Positions 34,412 through 42,724 of a stretch of 61,316 nucleotides of DNA are shown piece after piece. Source of the DNA: Streptosporangiales bacterium (lineage in GTDB: Bacteria; Actinomycetota; Actinomycetes; Streptosporangiales; WHST01); NCBI GenBank assembly GCA_009379955.1, contig WHST01000025.1:1-61316 (forward strand), given 5' to 3'. The stretch's first letter is position 1. Every line of letters starts with the position of its first letter. The notes beneath the pieces were generated by a model, which worked only from the letters and a program-made list of their open reading frames with translations, searched no databases and had not been told where the DNA came from. Both the position numbers and the translations under genes were made by a program.

Positions 34412-35848
34412 TCAGGCCCGGGGCGGTCCCGGCAGCGTGTCCGTCGTCGTGATGTGTGCGATGGTCTGCAGCTCGCTGCATTCCTCCACCGCCTCCCACC
34501 CGTGCCGCCGGCCGAGGCCGCTCTGCTTCATCCCACCGAACGGCATGGTGAGGTCGGACACGCCGATGCGGTGCGCGTTGACGAACACCGAGCCGGCGTC
34601 GATCCGCCGCGCGACCGCGTCGGCGTGGTCGGGGTCGGCCGACCAGACCGACGCCGCGAGCCCGTACTCGGTCTCGTTGGCCAGCGAGACGGCGGTCTCG
34701 TCGGAGTCGACGGCCAGGATCGGGACGACGGGGCCGAACTGCTCCTCCTGGACGAGTCGCGCACCGGGCGCGATGTCCGTCACGACCGTGGGCATCGCGA
34801 AGAGCCCGTTGTCGCGGTCGAGGCCGGTGCCCTCCGTGCCCAGCTCCACGACTCGGGCGGCACCCGCGCGCGCGTCGTCGACGAGCTCGCGTACCCGCGC
34901 GAGCTGAGCGGGCGTCGTGAGCGGCCCGATGTGGGTGCCTGGCGCGAGTCCGTCGCCGACCACGATGTCGCGCACCGCGGACGTGAACGCCTCGACGAGC
35001 TCCGCGTGCCTGCTCCGGTGGACGTAGATGCGCTTGACGTTGTAACAGATCTGCCCCGACGACGTGTACACGCCGCGCAGCAGCTCGTCGACCATCGCGT
35101 CGTCGACGACGGCCGAGTCGAGGACGATCGCCGGGTCGTTGCCGCCGAGCTCGAGGCCGAGCCGCTTGATGGTCCCCGCCGAGTTGGCGATGATGGCACG
35201 TCCGGTCGCGGTGCTGCCGGTGAAGAGCACCGCACGTACGCCGGGGTGCCCGGTCAGCTGCGCCCCGACCGTCGCGCCGGTGCCCTGCACGACGTTGACC
35301 ACGCCCGGCGGCAGCGCCGCGGCGAGCCCGTCGAGCACACCGGTCAGCGTCAGCGGCACGACCTCAGAAGGCTTGACGACGACGGGGTTGCCGGCGAGCA
35401 GCGCGGGCACCAGCATCAGGCACGCCAGGTAGACGGGGTAGTTCCAGGGCACGATGACCGCGGTCACGCCGACCGGTCGCCGCCGGATCCGTGCGAGGCC
35501 GAAGCCGTTCACGTGGTCGGTCTCGGCGTCGAGTCGCTCGCCGAACGCTGCGTAGTAGCGCAGGATCGTCGCCGCGCCCGCCACGTCGAGGCGTGACTCC
35601 CACAGCACCTTGCCGTGCTCGGACGTGAGCAGCCGGGCGCGTTCGTCGAGGTCGTCCGCCTCCAGCGCGTCGGCAGCCGCGAGCAGGTGCGCGGCACGGT
35701 CGGCTCCGGTGAGCCGGCCCCACGCGGTGCCCGCCTTCGTGGCGCGGTCGACCGCCGCGTCGACGTCGTCCGGCCCGGCGAGCGCGACGCGGCCGACCAC
35801 CTCGTCGCGGCGTGCGGGGTTGCGGACGACGACCTCCGGCGTGGTCAC
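34412..35848 (-). CDS. aldehyde dehydrogenase (NAD(P)-dependent), block 2
   Basis: The 478-aa ALDH oxidises an aldehyde to the acid. The catalytic Cys is in SGQICYN, the general-base Glu in GLELGGNDP; cofactor segments are VPWNYPVYL and FTGSTATGR. The C-terminal segment PFGGMKQSGLG is intact. Its promoter has TTGACA (35925-35930), an 18-base spacer, CACGAT (35901-35906) and, two bases on, a perfect CGGAACA-AG-TGTTCCG palindrome. The same arrangement stands before the ThDP decarboxylase at 39167, suggesting that the two act in sequence: decarboxylase makes the aldehyde, this enzyme oxidises it. Confidence 0.87.
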   Translation of the reverse strand: MTTPEVVVRNPARRDEVVGRVALAGPDDVDAAVDRATKAGTAWGRLTGADRAAHLLAAADALEADDLDERARLLTSEHGKVLWESRLDVAGAATILRYYAAFGERLDAETDHVNGFGLARIRRRPVGVTAVIVPWNYPVYLACLMLVPALLAGNPVVVKPSEVVPLTLTGVLDGLAAALPPGVVNVVQGTGATVGAQLTGHPGVRAVLFTGSTATGRAIIANSAGTIKRLGLELGGNDPAIVLDSAVVDDAMVDELLRGVYTSSGQICYNVKRIYVHRSRHAELVEAFTSAVRDIVVGDGLAPGTHIGPLTTPAQLARVRELVDDARAGAARVVELGTEGTGLDRDNGLFAMPTVVTDIAPGARLVQEEQFGPVVPILAVDSDETAVSLANETEYGLAASVWSADPDHADAVARRIDAGSVFVNAHRIGVSDLTMPFGGMKQSGLGRRHGWEAVEECSELQTIAHITTTDTLPGPPRA

Positions 35849-35882
35849 CGCATCACTCCTGTCGGGACGGTCAATGCATCAG

Positions 35883-35898
35883 CGGAACAAGTGTTCCG
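35883..35898. promoter_or_regulatory. IclR-type operator A (aldehyde dehydrogenase promoter)
   Basis: CGGAACA-AG-TGTTCCG is a perfect inverted repeat with 7-base arms. Read on the minus strand it lies two bases downstream of the minus-10 hexamer at 35901-35906, whose minus-35 TTGACA is at 35925-35930. It differs at one position from operator B at 40820-40835. Binding here would block the promoter. Confidence 0.7.
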
Positions 35899-36003
35899 AC
35901 ATCGTGGGTGGACCCCTCGAGACCTGTCAAGAGCCGACGGCGCCGGTTGTGCCGGAAATACTGCGCCGGTATGCCGGAAACACGGGGAAGGCGTCGCGAT
36001 CTG

Positions 36004-36033
36004 TTGACAGCGGCCGGGGAACCTCGCAAGAAT
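36004..36033 (+). promoter_or_regulatory. promoter of the binding protein-Rieske-amidohydrolase operon
   Basis: TTGACA at 36004-36009 and AAGAAT at 36028-36033 are separated by 18 bases. The predicted start of transcription is about 36040, so operator C at 36053 would lie in the early transcribed region. Confidence 0.5.
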
Positions 36034-36052
36034 CCTTCGGGACGGGGAGTCC

Positions 36053-36077
36053 GTTCAACGGAACAGTCGTCTGTGCC
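36053..36077. promoter_or_regulatory. IclR-type operator C
   Basis: GTTCAACGGAACA (36053-36065) is 12/13 identical to 40932-40944 in the iclR promoter. Overlapping it, GGAACAG and CTGTGCC (36060-36077) form a second near-palindrome. Both contain the CGGAACA half-site also present in operators A and B. Confidence 0.55.
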
Positions 36078-36107
36078 AGTCGATCAAGGTCGATCAAGGG
36101 AGTCGCG

Positions 36108-37151
36108 ATGAAGGGACTCGTCGGACGTACGTTCGCCGTCGGGATCACGGTGTTCGCCATGATGCTCGCCGGTACGGCGTGCGCGAAGAACGAGCCGCAG
36201 ACCGAGGACGGCCAGCGCGTCGTCAGGTTCGCCTCCGTCGGCGGCCTCACCGACGCCGGCCTGTACATCGCGGAGGCCAAGGGCTACTTCAAGGACGCCG
36301 GCCTCAAGGTCGAGCGCAACCGGATGGGCTCGGGCTCCGAGATCACCACCGCCGTGGCCGCCGGCAACCTCGACGTCGCGGGCATGGCCGTCACCGCAGG
36401 CATGTTCAACTCGGTGACGCAGGGCCTGGGAGTGCAGATCGTCGGCGACAAGCAGAGCGTGAGCTCGAAGGCGTCGGCGACGCGCCTGCTCGCCAGAGAG
36501 TCGTTCGTCGGCAAGGACGTCGAGACGTCGCTGCGGAACCTCAAGGGCAAGAAGGTCGCGGTGACGGACTCCAAGAACGCCACCCTGGTCATGTTCGACA
36601 CCCTGATGAAGAAGTACGGCATGTCGTCCGACGACGTCACGATCGAGACCATGCCGTACGCGGAGATGAGTGCCGCGCTCATCAAGGGGTCCGTCGACGC
36701 GGGCGTCATCATCGAGCCGTTCCTGACCGCGGCGCTGAAGTCGGGCAAGGTCAAGGAGGTCTCCGACCTCGCCGCGACCGTTCCCGAGGGCGGCGCGAGC
36801 ATCGTGCCGCTCATCTACAGCCAGGACTTCGTCGAGGACCGCGAGGTCGCGCAGAAGTTCATGACCGCCTACATGAAGGGCGTGCGCCTCTACAACGACG
36901 CGTTCTTCAAGGGCAAGAACAAGGACGAGATCGCGAAGATCATCTCCGAGGCGTCCGAGCAGCCGCTGGCGACGGTCCTCGCGACGAAGCCGTTCGGGCT
37001 CAACCCCGACCAGACGGTGACGCGTGAGTTCCTCGAGGACCAGCAGACCTGGTTCGCGTCCAAGAAGCTGATCAAGAAGAAGGTGAACATCGACGACCTC
37101 GTCGACGACTCCTTCGCGAAGCAGGCGGTCAAGGAGCTCGGCGCGTACTGA
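36108..37151 (+). CDS. ABC transporter substrate-binding lipoprotein (NMT1/SsuA type)
   Basis: The 347-aa exported lipoprotein has a signal peptide ending in the lipobox LAGTAC, and an NMT1/SsuA-like fold (VRFASVGGLTDAGLYIAEAK, GYFKDAGL, GSEITTAVAAGNLDVAG). Proteins of this type capture sulfonates, nitrate-like ions, pyrimidines or aromatic acids such as phthalate. The matching ATPase and permease are 4.7 kb downstream in the iclR operon (41821-43570), so importer parts are split over two transcripts under the same operator type. The ATG at 36108 follows AAGGGAG. Confidence 0.87.
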   Translation: MKGLVGRTFAVGITVFAMMLAGTACAKNEPQTEDGQRVVRFASVGGLTDAGLYIAEAKGYFKDAGLKVERNRMGSGSEITTAVAAGNLDVAGMAVTAGMFNSVTQGLGVQIVGDKQSVSSKASATRLLARESFVGKDVETSLRNLKGKKVAVTDSKNATLVMFDTLMKKYGMSSDDVTIETMPYAEMSAALIKGSVDAGVIIEPFLTAALKSGKVKEVSDLAATVPEGGASIVPLIYSQDFVEDREVAQKFMTAYMKGVRLYNDAFFKGKNKDEIAKIISEASEQPLATVLATKPFGLNPDQTVTREFLEDQQTWFASKKLIKKKVNIDDLVDDSFAKQAVKELGAY

Positions 37152-37174
37152 CCGCTCGGACGAGGAGGCTGGGG

Positions 37175-37567
37175 ATGGCTGACCAGAACGGGAACGCCGA
37201 CGGGAACGCGGTACGCGTCGGTGCCGCGGCGGACTTCAGGGACGGTGACAGGCGCATCATCGACGTCGGTGAGCGGCAGATCGGCGTGTTCCGTGTCGAC
37301 GGCGAGTTCGTCGCGTACGAGAACCGCTGCGTGCACCAGGGCGGGCCGGTCTGCGAGGGCCAGTACTACCCGCAGATGGAGGCCGTCTTCGACGACAACG
37401 GCCGCAGTCTCGGCGAGCGCGCGAACTACGACGTCCCGCACCTGGTCTGTCCGTGGCACAGCTGGGAGTACGACCTGCGCACCGGAGAGATGGTGGGGCT
37501 CCGCAAACTCAAGCTGCGCGCGTTCCCGACCGTCGAGAGGGAGGGAGACGTCTATGTCATCGTCTGA
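37175..37567 (+). CDS. Rieske [2Fe-2S] protein with enlarged inter-motif loop
   Basis: The 130-aa single-domain Rieske protein has cluster ligands C52-x-H54 and C92-x2-H95 (NRCVHQGG and VCPWHSWEYD). The usual gap between the pairs is about 15-20 residues; here 37 residues separate them, with an insertion rich in acidic and Tyr residues (about 60-88). It could be a ferredoxin delivering electrons or a subunit of an enzyme with the next two genes. No oxygenase alpha subunit or reductase gene is nearby. It is in an operon with the binding protein; AGGAGG precedes its ATG. Confidence 0.82.
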   Translation: MADQNGNADGNAVRVGAAADFRDGDRRIIDVGERQIGVFRVDGEFVAYENRCVHQGGPVCEGQYYPQMEAVFDDNGRSLGERANYDVPHLVCPWHSWEYDLRTGEMVGLRKLKLRAFPTVEREGDVYVIV

Positions 37568-37889
37568 CCTGCGCGAGGCGTCCGCGACGTCCGGCGTCGA
37601 CGTCGATGTCGACGACCTGTGCGAACGGTTGGAGTCACTGGCCTCGGCCGGCGGATCGTCGGTCGACGACCGGCAGAACCGGCGCCTGTTCACCGCGGCG
37701 TTCCGGTTGCTGGCCGCTCGCGCCATCGCGGGCGAGACGAGCGAGCCGTTCGTCGACGACGCCGGGGTCAACGCGACCGACGTCGTGGTCGTGACGAGCA
37801 TGCTGCTCGAGCAGCAGAACCTCGAGGTGTTCGAGCTGGCGTTGTGGCAGAGCCTCGGCGGGCGGCCGTGGATCGGGAGGGTCGAATGA
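37554..37889 (+). CDS. 111-aa uncharacterised protein between Rieske and amidohydrolase genes
   Basis: I do not recognise this acidic, mostly helical protein. It starts inside the Rieske gene (14-base overlap, with GGGAG upstream) and its stop overlaps the amidohydrolase ATG as ATGA, so three-gene translational coupling is certain in layout. Segments VDVDDLCERLESLASAGG and TSMLLEQQNLEVFELALWQS look helical, with a single Cys. Its position suggests an obligate small subunit or assembly factor of a Rieske-amidohydrolase complex. Confidence 0.7.
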   Translation: MSSSDLREASATSGVDVDVDDLCERLESLASAGGSSVDDRQNRRLFTAAFRLLAARAIAGETSEPFVDDAGVNATDVVVVTSMLLEQQNLEVFELALWQSLGGRPWIGRVE

Positions 37890-39163
37890 CTGCGAAGCAA
37901 CAGCGTCCGGAGTTCTACGACCGGTCGACGGTGCCGACCGGCAACCTGCTGGCCAACGCGCGCAAGCAGGCGCTCACGCGCGGCCTCTACGACTTCCCGA
38001 TCGTCGACGTCGACGCGCACCACCGCGAGGACACCGCATCGTGGTCGGGACTCATCCCGCACATCGAGGACGACGCGATCCGCATGTTCGCGGAGGACGT
38101 CACGAGGCGCGAGAGCGCCGCGGGCATGATGGGTCTGGAGATCCGCTGGCACTCCAACTCCGGCCGCATCGTCCGGCCGGGGGTCAACGGTTTCGCCGAC
38201 ACGCTGTCGGACGACGGTCGCGACCCGCTGGTGCGCAGGACCATCTGGGCGATGGACGAGATGGCCATCGACTACACGATCCTGTTCCCGACGGCGATGC
38301 TGTTCCTCGGGCTCCACCCGCAGCCGCAGGTCGAGGCGGGACTCGCCCGTGCGTACTCGCACTGGCTGACCAAGGAGATCCTGCCGCAGGACGAGCGCAT
38401 CAAGACGATGCTGTACCTGCCGTTCAACGACCCCGAGGCCGCGCTGCGGATGGTCGAGGACTTCTCCGACGACCCCGCGGTCGTGGGCTTCATGGTGACG
38501 AGCGTGCGCTACAAGCCGGTGCACTCCAACGAGTTCGCGCCGATCTACTCCGCGCTGCAGGAGCGCAACATGCCGCTGGCGTTCCACGCGGCGTACAACT
38601 GGAACGACCAGTCGATGTCGTTGCTGAACAAGTTCATCTCTGTGCACGCGCTCGGCTTCACGACGTCGAACATGGTGCACATGACGAACATGCTCATGAA
38701 CGGCATCCCCGAACGCTTCCCCGGGCTGAGGCTGCTGTGGGTCGAGTCGGGGCTTGCGTGGGTCCCGTTCCTGATGCAGCGTCTCGACAACGAGTACCTG
38801 ATGCGGACGGCCGAGGCGCCGGCGCTGACGAAGCTGCCGAGCGACTACATGCGCGACATGTGGTACTCGAGCCAGCCGATGGAGCGCAGCGCCAAGACGT
38901 CGATCATCGAGTCGACGTTCGACATCATGGAGGCCGAGCGCACGCTGCTGTACTCGTCCGACTACCCGCACTGGGACTTCGACGCGCCGTCGACGATCTA
39001 CGACCTGCCGTTCCTCACCGAGGACGCCAAGCGCAGGATCCTCGGTGGCAACGCGCTCGACCTGTTCGGCTTCAAGGCGGAGAAGCGAGCGACCCCGCCG
39101 ACGGAGACGACGACGGTCGAGGCCGACCAGGGTGCGCCGGTCGCCCCGCCGCTCGGCCCGTAA
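37886..39163 (+). CDS. amidohydrolase-family (ACMSD-like) metal-dependent hydrolase/decarboxylase
   Basis: The 425-aa TIM-barrel protein belongs to amidohydrolase_2 (PF04909), which includes ACMSD, gamma-resorcylate and 5-carboxyvanillate decarboxylases as well as hydrolases. Metal-site elements are the N-terminal VDVDAHHRE, the strand-end His in AFHAAYNW and the late Asp in SSDYPHWD. The C-terminus has a Thr/Glu/Pro tail of about 25 residues. It is the last gene of the operon with the Rieske and orphan proteins. Decarboxylation or ring-cleavage of an aromatic intermediate is a reasonable guess, not shown. Confidence 0.8.
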   Translation: MTAKQQRPEFYDRSTVPTGNLLANARKQALTRGLYDFPIVDVDAHHREDTASWSGLIPHIEDDAIRMFAEDVTRRESAAGMMGLEIRWHSNSGRIVRPGVNGFADTLSDDGRDPLVRRTIWAMDEMAIDYTILFPTAMLFLGLHPQPQVEAGLARAYSHWLTKEILPQDERIKTMLYLPFNDPEAALRMVEDFSDDPAVVGFMVTSVRYKPVHSNEFAPIYSALQERNMPLAFHAAYNWNDQSMSLLNKFISVHALGFTTSNMVHMTNMLMNGIPERFPGLRLLWVESGLAWVPFLMQRLDNEYLMRTAEAPALTKLPSDYMRDMWYSSQPMERSAKTSIIESTFDIMEAERTLLYSSDYPHWDFDAPSTIYDLPFLTEDAKRRILGGNALDLFGFKAEKRATPPTETTTVEADQGAPVAPPLGP

Positions 39164-39166
39164 GTG

Positions 39167-40795
39167 CTACGGGCCCAGGTCGGCCGGATCGGTCATCGCC
39201 TCGATGACGCGCGGGGCGTCGCCGGCAAGGGCGTCACCGAGGGCCTTGTCGAGCTCCTCGGCCGTCCCGACCCGGACGGCGTCGACGCCGTAGCCCATGG
39301 CGATCGCGGCGAGGTCGGGGCCGGCGATGTCCTTGCCGGGGTAGTGGTCGGCCTCGACCGCCCGGTTCCCGTACCGGCGCAGGGCGGCGGCGACGGCGGC
39401 GTACGACTCGTTGTTGACGGCGACGAACGTGACCGGCAGCCGGCGACGCGCGGCGACCCACAGCGCGTGCACGCCGAACTGGAACGCCCCGTCGCCGACC
39501 ACGCAGACGACGCGGTCGTCGGGGCGCGCGATCGCGACGCCGAGTGCGGCGCCCATGCCCCAGCCGAGCGCGCCGCACGAGGTCGTGACGACCTGGCTCG
39601 GCACGCGCTGCGGGATCCGCTCGAACAGCGCGGCGCCGGACGTCACCGCGTCGGCGACGACACGCGTGCGATCGTCGACGTGCGCGGCGAGCGTGTCCAT
39701 GACCCGGTCGACGGTCAGCCGGTCCGAGGCGAACGAGCGTGGCGCCGGCCGTTCGCGCTCGTCCTCCTGCCAGTCGCCCGCGGGGGCCCGGCCGTCGAGC
39801 GCGGCGAGCAGGTCGGTCAGCACCGCACGGTGATGGCCGGTCAGCGTGATGTCGGCGCCGTACGTCCGGCCGATCTCCGCGGGGTCGCTGTTGCTGTGGA
39901 TCACCGTCGCGTGGTCCGGCGGCGGCGCGACGCTGCCCGCCTCGAACTCGTGGAAGAACCGCCCGCCGAGGAACGCGACCACGTCGGCGCGCTGCACCGC
40001 CGGGTGGCCCAGGGCGTAGAAGCCGGCGTACGCCGGGTGGTCGGTGGGGAAGGCGGAGCGTTCGAACGAACGCCGGTCCTCGTGCAGCACGACGGCACCG
40101 AGATCGTCGGCGAGGCGGACGAGCAGGTCGCACGCGTCGTGGCGCGCGACGTCGGCGCCGGCGACGAGCACCGGCCTGCGGGCCGCCGCGAGCGCGTCGG
40201 CCGCCGACGCCACGGCGTCGCCGTCGGGGCGGCCGGCGGACACCGCGCGGCTCCGCCCGGCCGGCGGCGTGACCGCGTCCGCGGGAGCGGTGAGCAGGTC
40301 CTCGGGGAGGCCGAGCCATACCGGTCCGCACGGCTCCGTCGTCGCGACCTGGAGTGCACGGGACAGGTCGGCCGCGACCTCCTCGGTGCGCAGGCTCTGC
40401 CAGCGCCAGCCGACGTGCGGTGCGGCAAGCTGGCCGACGTCGGGTACGGCGGTGAACCCGCGTCGCGACTGGATCACGCTCGCCTTGAGGCCGTTGAGCA
40501 CGACGACGGGAGAGCGCGCGATCTGTGCCGCGTACACGGCGCCGAGCCCGTTGACGAGGCCGACGTTGGTGTGCAGGTACGCCACGCCCGGCACGCCGCC
40601 GGAGAACCGCGCGTACCCGTCGGCCATCGCGACCGCGGTGAGCTCGTGGGTCGTCAGCCAGACGTCGATGTCGGGCCGGTCGATCGACGCGTCGAGGAAC
40701 GGCGCCTCGGTGCTGCCGGGACAGGTGAACACGTGCCTGACGCCCCACGAGGCGAGCACGTCGACGACCGCGTGCGCGGCGCGCGGACCTACCAC
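39167..40795 (-). CDS. ThDP-dependent decarboxylase, benzoylformate decarboxylase-like
   Basis: The 542-aa enzyme has the ThDP motif GDGAFQFGVH...VAVNN and the catalytic Glu51 in HELTAVAMADGYAR. Residues aligning with benzoylformate decarboxylase active-site Ser26, His70 and His281 are present as S28 (CPGSTE), H75 (LHTNVG) and H282 (RFFHEFE). This supports non-oxidative decarboxylation of an aryl-2-oxoacid to an aldehyde, although other ThDP enzymes are possible. The GTG at 40795 has GGAGG at seven bases; longer frames would run through the promoter and operator B. It is convergent with the amidohydrolase gene, three bases between stops. Confidence 0.83.
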   Translation of the reverse strand: MVGPRAAHAVVDVLASWGVRHVFTCPGSTEAPFLDASIDRPDIDVWLTTHELTAVAMADGYARFSGGVPGVAYLHTNVGLVNGLGAVYAAQIARSPVVVLNGLKASVIQSRRGFTAVPDVGQLAAPHVGWRWQSLRTEEVAADLSRALQVATTEPCGPVWLGLPEDLLTAPADAVTPPAGRSRAVSAGRPDGDAVASAADALAAARRPVLVAGADVARHDACDLLVRLADDLGAVVLHEDRRSFERSAFPTDHPAYAGFYALGHPAVQRADVVAFLGGRFFHEFEAGSVAPPPDHATVIHSNSDPAEIGRTYGADITLTGHHRAVLTDLLAALDGRAPAGDWQEDERERPAPRSFASDRLTVDRVMDTLAAHVDDRTRVVADAVTSGAALFERIPQRVPSQVVTTSCGALGWGMGAALGVAIARPDDRVVCVVGDGAFQFGVHALWVAARRRLPVTFVAVNNESYAAVAAALRRYGNRAVEADHYPGKDIAGPDLAAIAMGYGVDAVRVGTAEELDKALGDALAGDAPRVIEAMTDPADLGP

Positions 40796-40819
40796 TCCGC
40801 CACCTCCGAGCTTCAAGAG

Positions 40820-40835
40820 CCGAACACTTGTTCCG
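40820..40835. promoter_or_regulatory. IclR-type operator B (ThDP decarboxylase promoter)
   Basis: On the minus strand the site reads CGGAACAAGTGTTCGG, 15/16 identical to operator A. It is two bases downstream of minus-10 CACAGT (40838-40843), 18 bases from minus-35 TTGACA (40862-40867), the same spacing as at the aldehyde dehydrogenase promoter. Confidence 0.7.
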
Positions 40836-40882
40836 CTACTGTGGCGAGCATCGGTGAGCGCTGTCAAGGCACGGCGGATCCC

Positions 40883-40912
40883 TTGACACTCTCCCCGCGC
40901 GGACGGAATAGT
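40883..40912 (+). promoter_or_regulatory. iclR operon promoter
   Basis: TTGACA at 40883-40888 and AATAGT at 40907-40912 are separated by 18 bases. It diverges from the ThDP decarboxylase promoter, with only 15 bases between the two TTGACA hexamers, so the two promoters are back to back. Confidence 0.55.
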
Positions 40913-40918
40913 TCTACG

Positions 40919-40944
40919 AAACAGTCATCCTGTTTAACGGAACA
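40919..40944. promoter_or_regulatory. IclR-type operator D (iclR promoter)
   Basis: AAACAG-TCATC-CTGTTT (40919-40935) is a perfect inverted repeat with 6-base arms, followed by GTTTAACGGAACA (40932-40944), which matches operator C at 12 of 13 positions. It lies directly after the minus-10 hexamer and 33 bases before the GTG start, which fits autorepression. Confidence 0.55.
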
Positions 40945-40977
40945 TCGATGGTGTCTCAGCAGACGCGGGGGTACGAG

Positions 40978-41787
40978 GTGTCGGACACGACTCGTGAGCC
41001 GGTGACCAAGGCGTTCGACCTGCTCGCGGCGATGATCGACCACGGCGGCGTGCCGATGGGAGTGCGGGAGTTGGCCACGCGCCTGGAGATGGCACCGAGC
41101 ACCGTGCACCGGCTGCTCGCGGTCCTCGAACGGCGGTCGCTCGTCCAGCGCGACGCGACCGGCCACTACGCGCTCGGCCTCGAGCTCTTCCGCTGGGGAC
41201 AGCAGATCTCGTCGGTGTTCTCGCTCAGGGAGACCGCACTGCCGCGGGTACGCGAGCTCGCGCAGAAGACCAACGAGACCGCGGTGCTCGGCGTCTACAA
41301 CCCCACGACGCAGATGATGATGTACACCGCGAGCGTCGAGTCGTCGCACCCGTTGCGTTACGTGCTCGAGCTCGAGAAGTGGCGTCCGGTCTACGCCGGC
41401 GCGAGCGGCCTCGCGATCATGGCGTTCCTCACCGAGCCCGACCAGGAGTCCGTCATCGAACGGACCCAGCTCGCGCCGCTGACCGAGCGCACGATCACCG
41501 ACCCCGACGTGCTGCGTCGCGAACTGGCCAAGATCCGGCGTCGCGGCTACGCGTTGAGCAGCGGGCAGAACATCCCCGGCGCGGTCGGTCTCGCGGCGCC
41601 GATCCTCGGCGTGCACGACCAGGTCGTCGGCGACGTGTGCCTGACGATTCCCGACCAGCGGTTCGACCCGGCCGAGCAGGACGACCTGATCGGTTGCCTG
41701 GTCGAGTGCGTCCGCGACATCTCCAAGCGGCTGGGCGCCGGCGTCGAGCCTGGTGCGTGGCCACCGGGCTCCTCGAGCGCGCGCTGA
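40978..41787 (+). CDS. IclR-family transcriptional regulator of block 2
   Basis: The 269-aa regulator has an N-terminal winged helix (KAFDLLAAM to MAPSTVHRLLAVLERRSLV) and the C-terminal IclR effector domain (about residues 85-255, including NETAVLGVYN and GYALSSGQNIPGAVGLAAPI). IclR proteins bind aromatic acids, glyoxylate or similar ligands. I chose GTG 40978, with GGGGG seven bases upstream, over ATG 40948, which has no ribosome site and would put the operator next to the start codon. It is the first gene of the transporter and catabolic operon to 48258. Four similar operators suggest it controls the whole block. Confidence 0.85.
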   Translation: MSDTTREPVTKAFDLLAAMIDHGGVPMGVRELATRLEMAPSTVHRLLAVLERRSLVQRDATGHYALGLELFRWGQQISSVFSLRETALPRVRELAQKTNETAVLGVYNPTTQMMMYTASVESSHPLRYVLELEKWRPVYAGASGLAIMAFLTEPDQESVIERTQLAPLTERTITDPDVLRRELAKIRRRGYALSSGQNIPGAVGLAAPILGVHDQVVGDVCLTIPDQRFDPAEQDDLIGCLVECVRDISKRLGAGVEPGAWPPGSSSAR

Positions 41788-41820
41788 CGCGCCCGTACGG
41801 GAGCCCACCGACCAAGGACG

Positions 41821-42714
41821 GTGAACAGGTTGAGCAGTACCGAATCGACGGCGATGGACGGTGCGGCGGAGACCGGAACAGTGGACGCGCCCGCGGCGGC
41901 CCCGCGTGCCGACCCGGTCGTCTGCGAACTCGACGACCTCAGCAGGGTCTACTTCGGCAAGTCGGGACAGCCCGTCCTGGCGTTGAACGGCATCTCCACG
42001 AGCGTCAGGCAGGGTGAGGTGCTTGCGGTCATCGGGCCGAGCGGCTGCGGCAAGAGCACCCTGCTGCGCGTGCTCGCCGGTCTCGACAGGGACTACGAGG
42101 GCGCGGTCCGCTGGCACGACCGCGGCGTGGCGGGACGGGAGAGTCGCCGGCTGGCGAGCGCGACCGTGTTCCAGGCCGACAGCCTCTTCCCGTGGCGAAC
42201 CGTCGGCGGCAACGTCGAGCTGCCGCTGAAGCCGCTTGGCTGTGACGCCGCGGAGCGCCGCGAGCGCTCGGACAAGTACCTGACGATGACGGGCCTGCAC
42301 GACTTCAGGGACGCGTACCCGCACGAGCTCTCCGGCGGCATGAAGCAGCGCGCCGCCCTCGCCCGCGCATTGGCCGCGGAACCGTTGCTGCTCCTGCTCG
42401 ACGAGCCGTTCGCCGCACTCGACGCGCAGAGCCGGCTCATCATGCAGCAGGAGCTCCTCACGCTGTTCGCGCAGACCTCGACGACCGTGCTGTACGTGAC
42501 GCACGACATCGAGGAGGCGGTGACGCTCGCCGACCGCGTGCTGGTGATGACCGCGCGGCCGGGCCGGATCAGGCACGTCCAGGACATCGACATCCCGCGC
42601 GACGCACCGGTGATGTCGATCAGGGCGACGGCGGAGTTCCGGCGGCTGACCGAGGACCTGTGGAGCATCCTCGCCGCCGAGGTCGGCGAGACCCTGACCG
42701 GGCAGACGAGATGA
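41821..42714 (+). CDS. ABC transporter ATP-binding protein (SsuB/TauB type)
   Basis: The 297-aa ATPase energises import with the adjacent permease and the binding protein at 36108. It has Walker A GPSGCGKST, Q-loop FQADSLFPW, signature LSGGMKQR, Walker B LLLLLDEPFAALD and the switch His in YVTHDIEEA. It belongs to the nitrate/sulfonate/taurine class. The GTG at 41821 has AAGGA close by; a TTG nine bases later is an alternative. The N-terminal 30 residues are a variable Ala/Thr-rich leader. Confidence 0.87.
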   Translation: MNRLSSTESTAMDGAAETGTVDAPAAAPRADPVVCELDDLSRVYFGKSGQPVLALNGISTSVRQGEVLAVIGPSGCGKSTLLRVLAGLDRDYEGAVRWHDRGVAGRESRRLASATVFQADSLFPWRTVGGNVELPLKPLGCDAAERRERSDKYLTMTGLHDFRDAYPHELSGGMKQRAALARALAAEPLLLLLDEPFAALDAQSRLIMQQELLTLFAQTSTTVLYVTHDIEEAVTLADRVLVMTARPGRIRHVQDIDIPRDAPVMSIRATAEFRRLTEDLWSILAAEVGETLTGQTR

Positions 42715-42724
42715 GGCCGCTCTG

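Noticed and set aside
37554-37889. Rieske oxygenase beta subunit
   Set aside because: The 111-aa protein is too short and lacks the NTF2-like fold pattern of ring-hydroxylating dioxygenase beta subunits; no alpha subunit is present.
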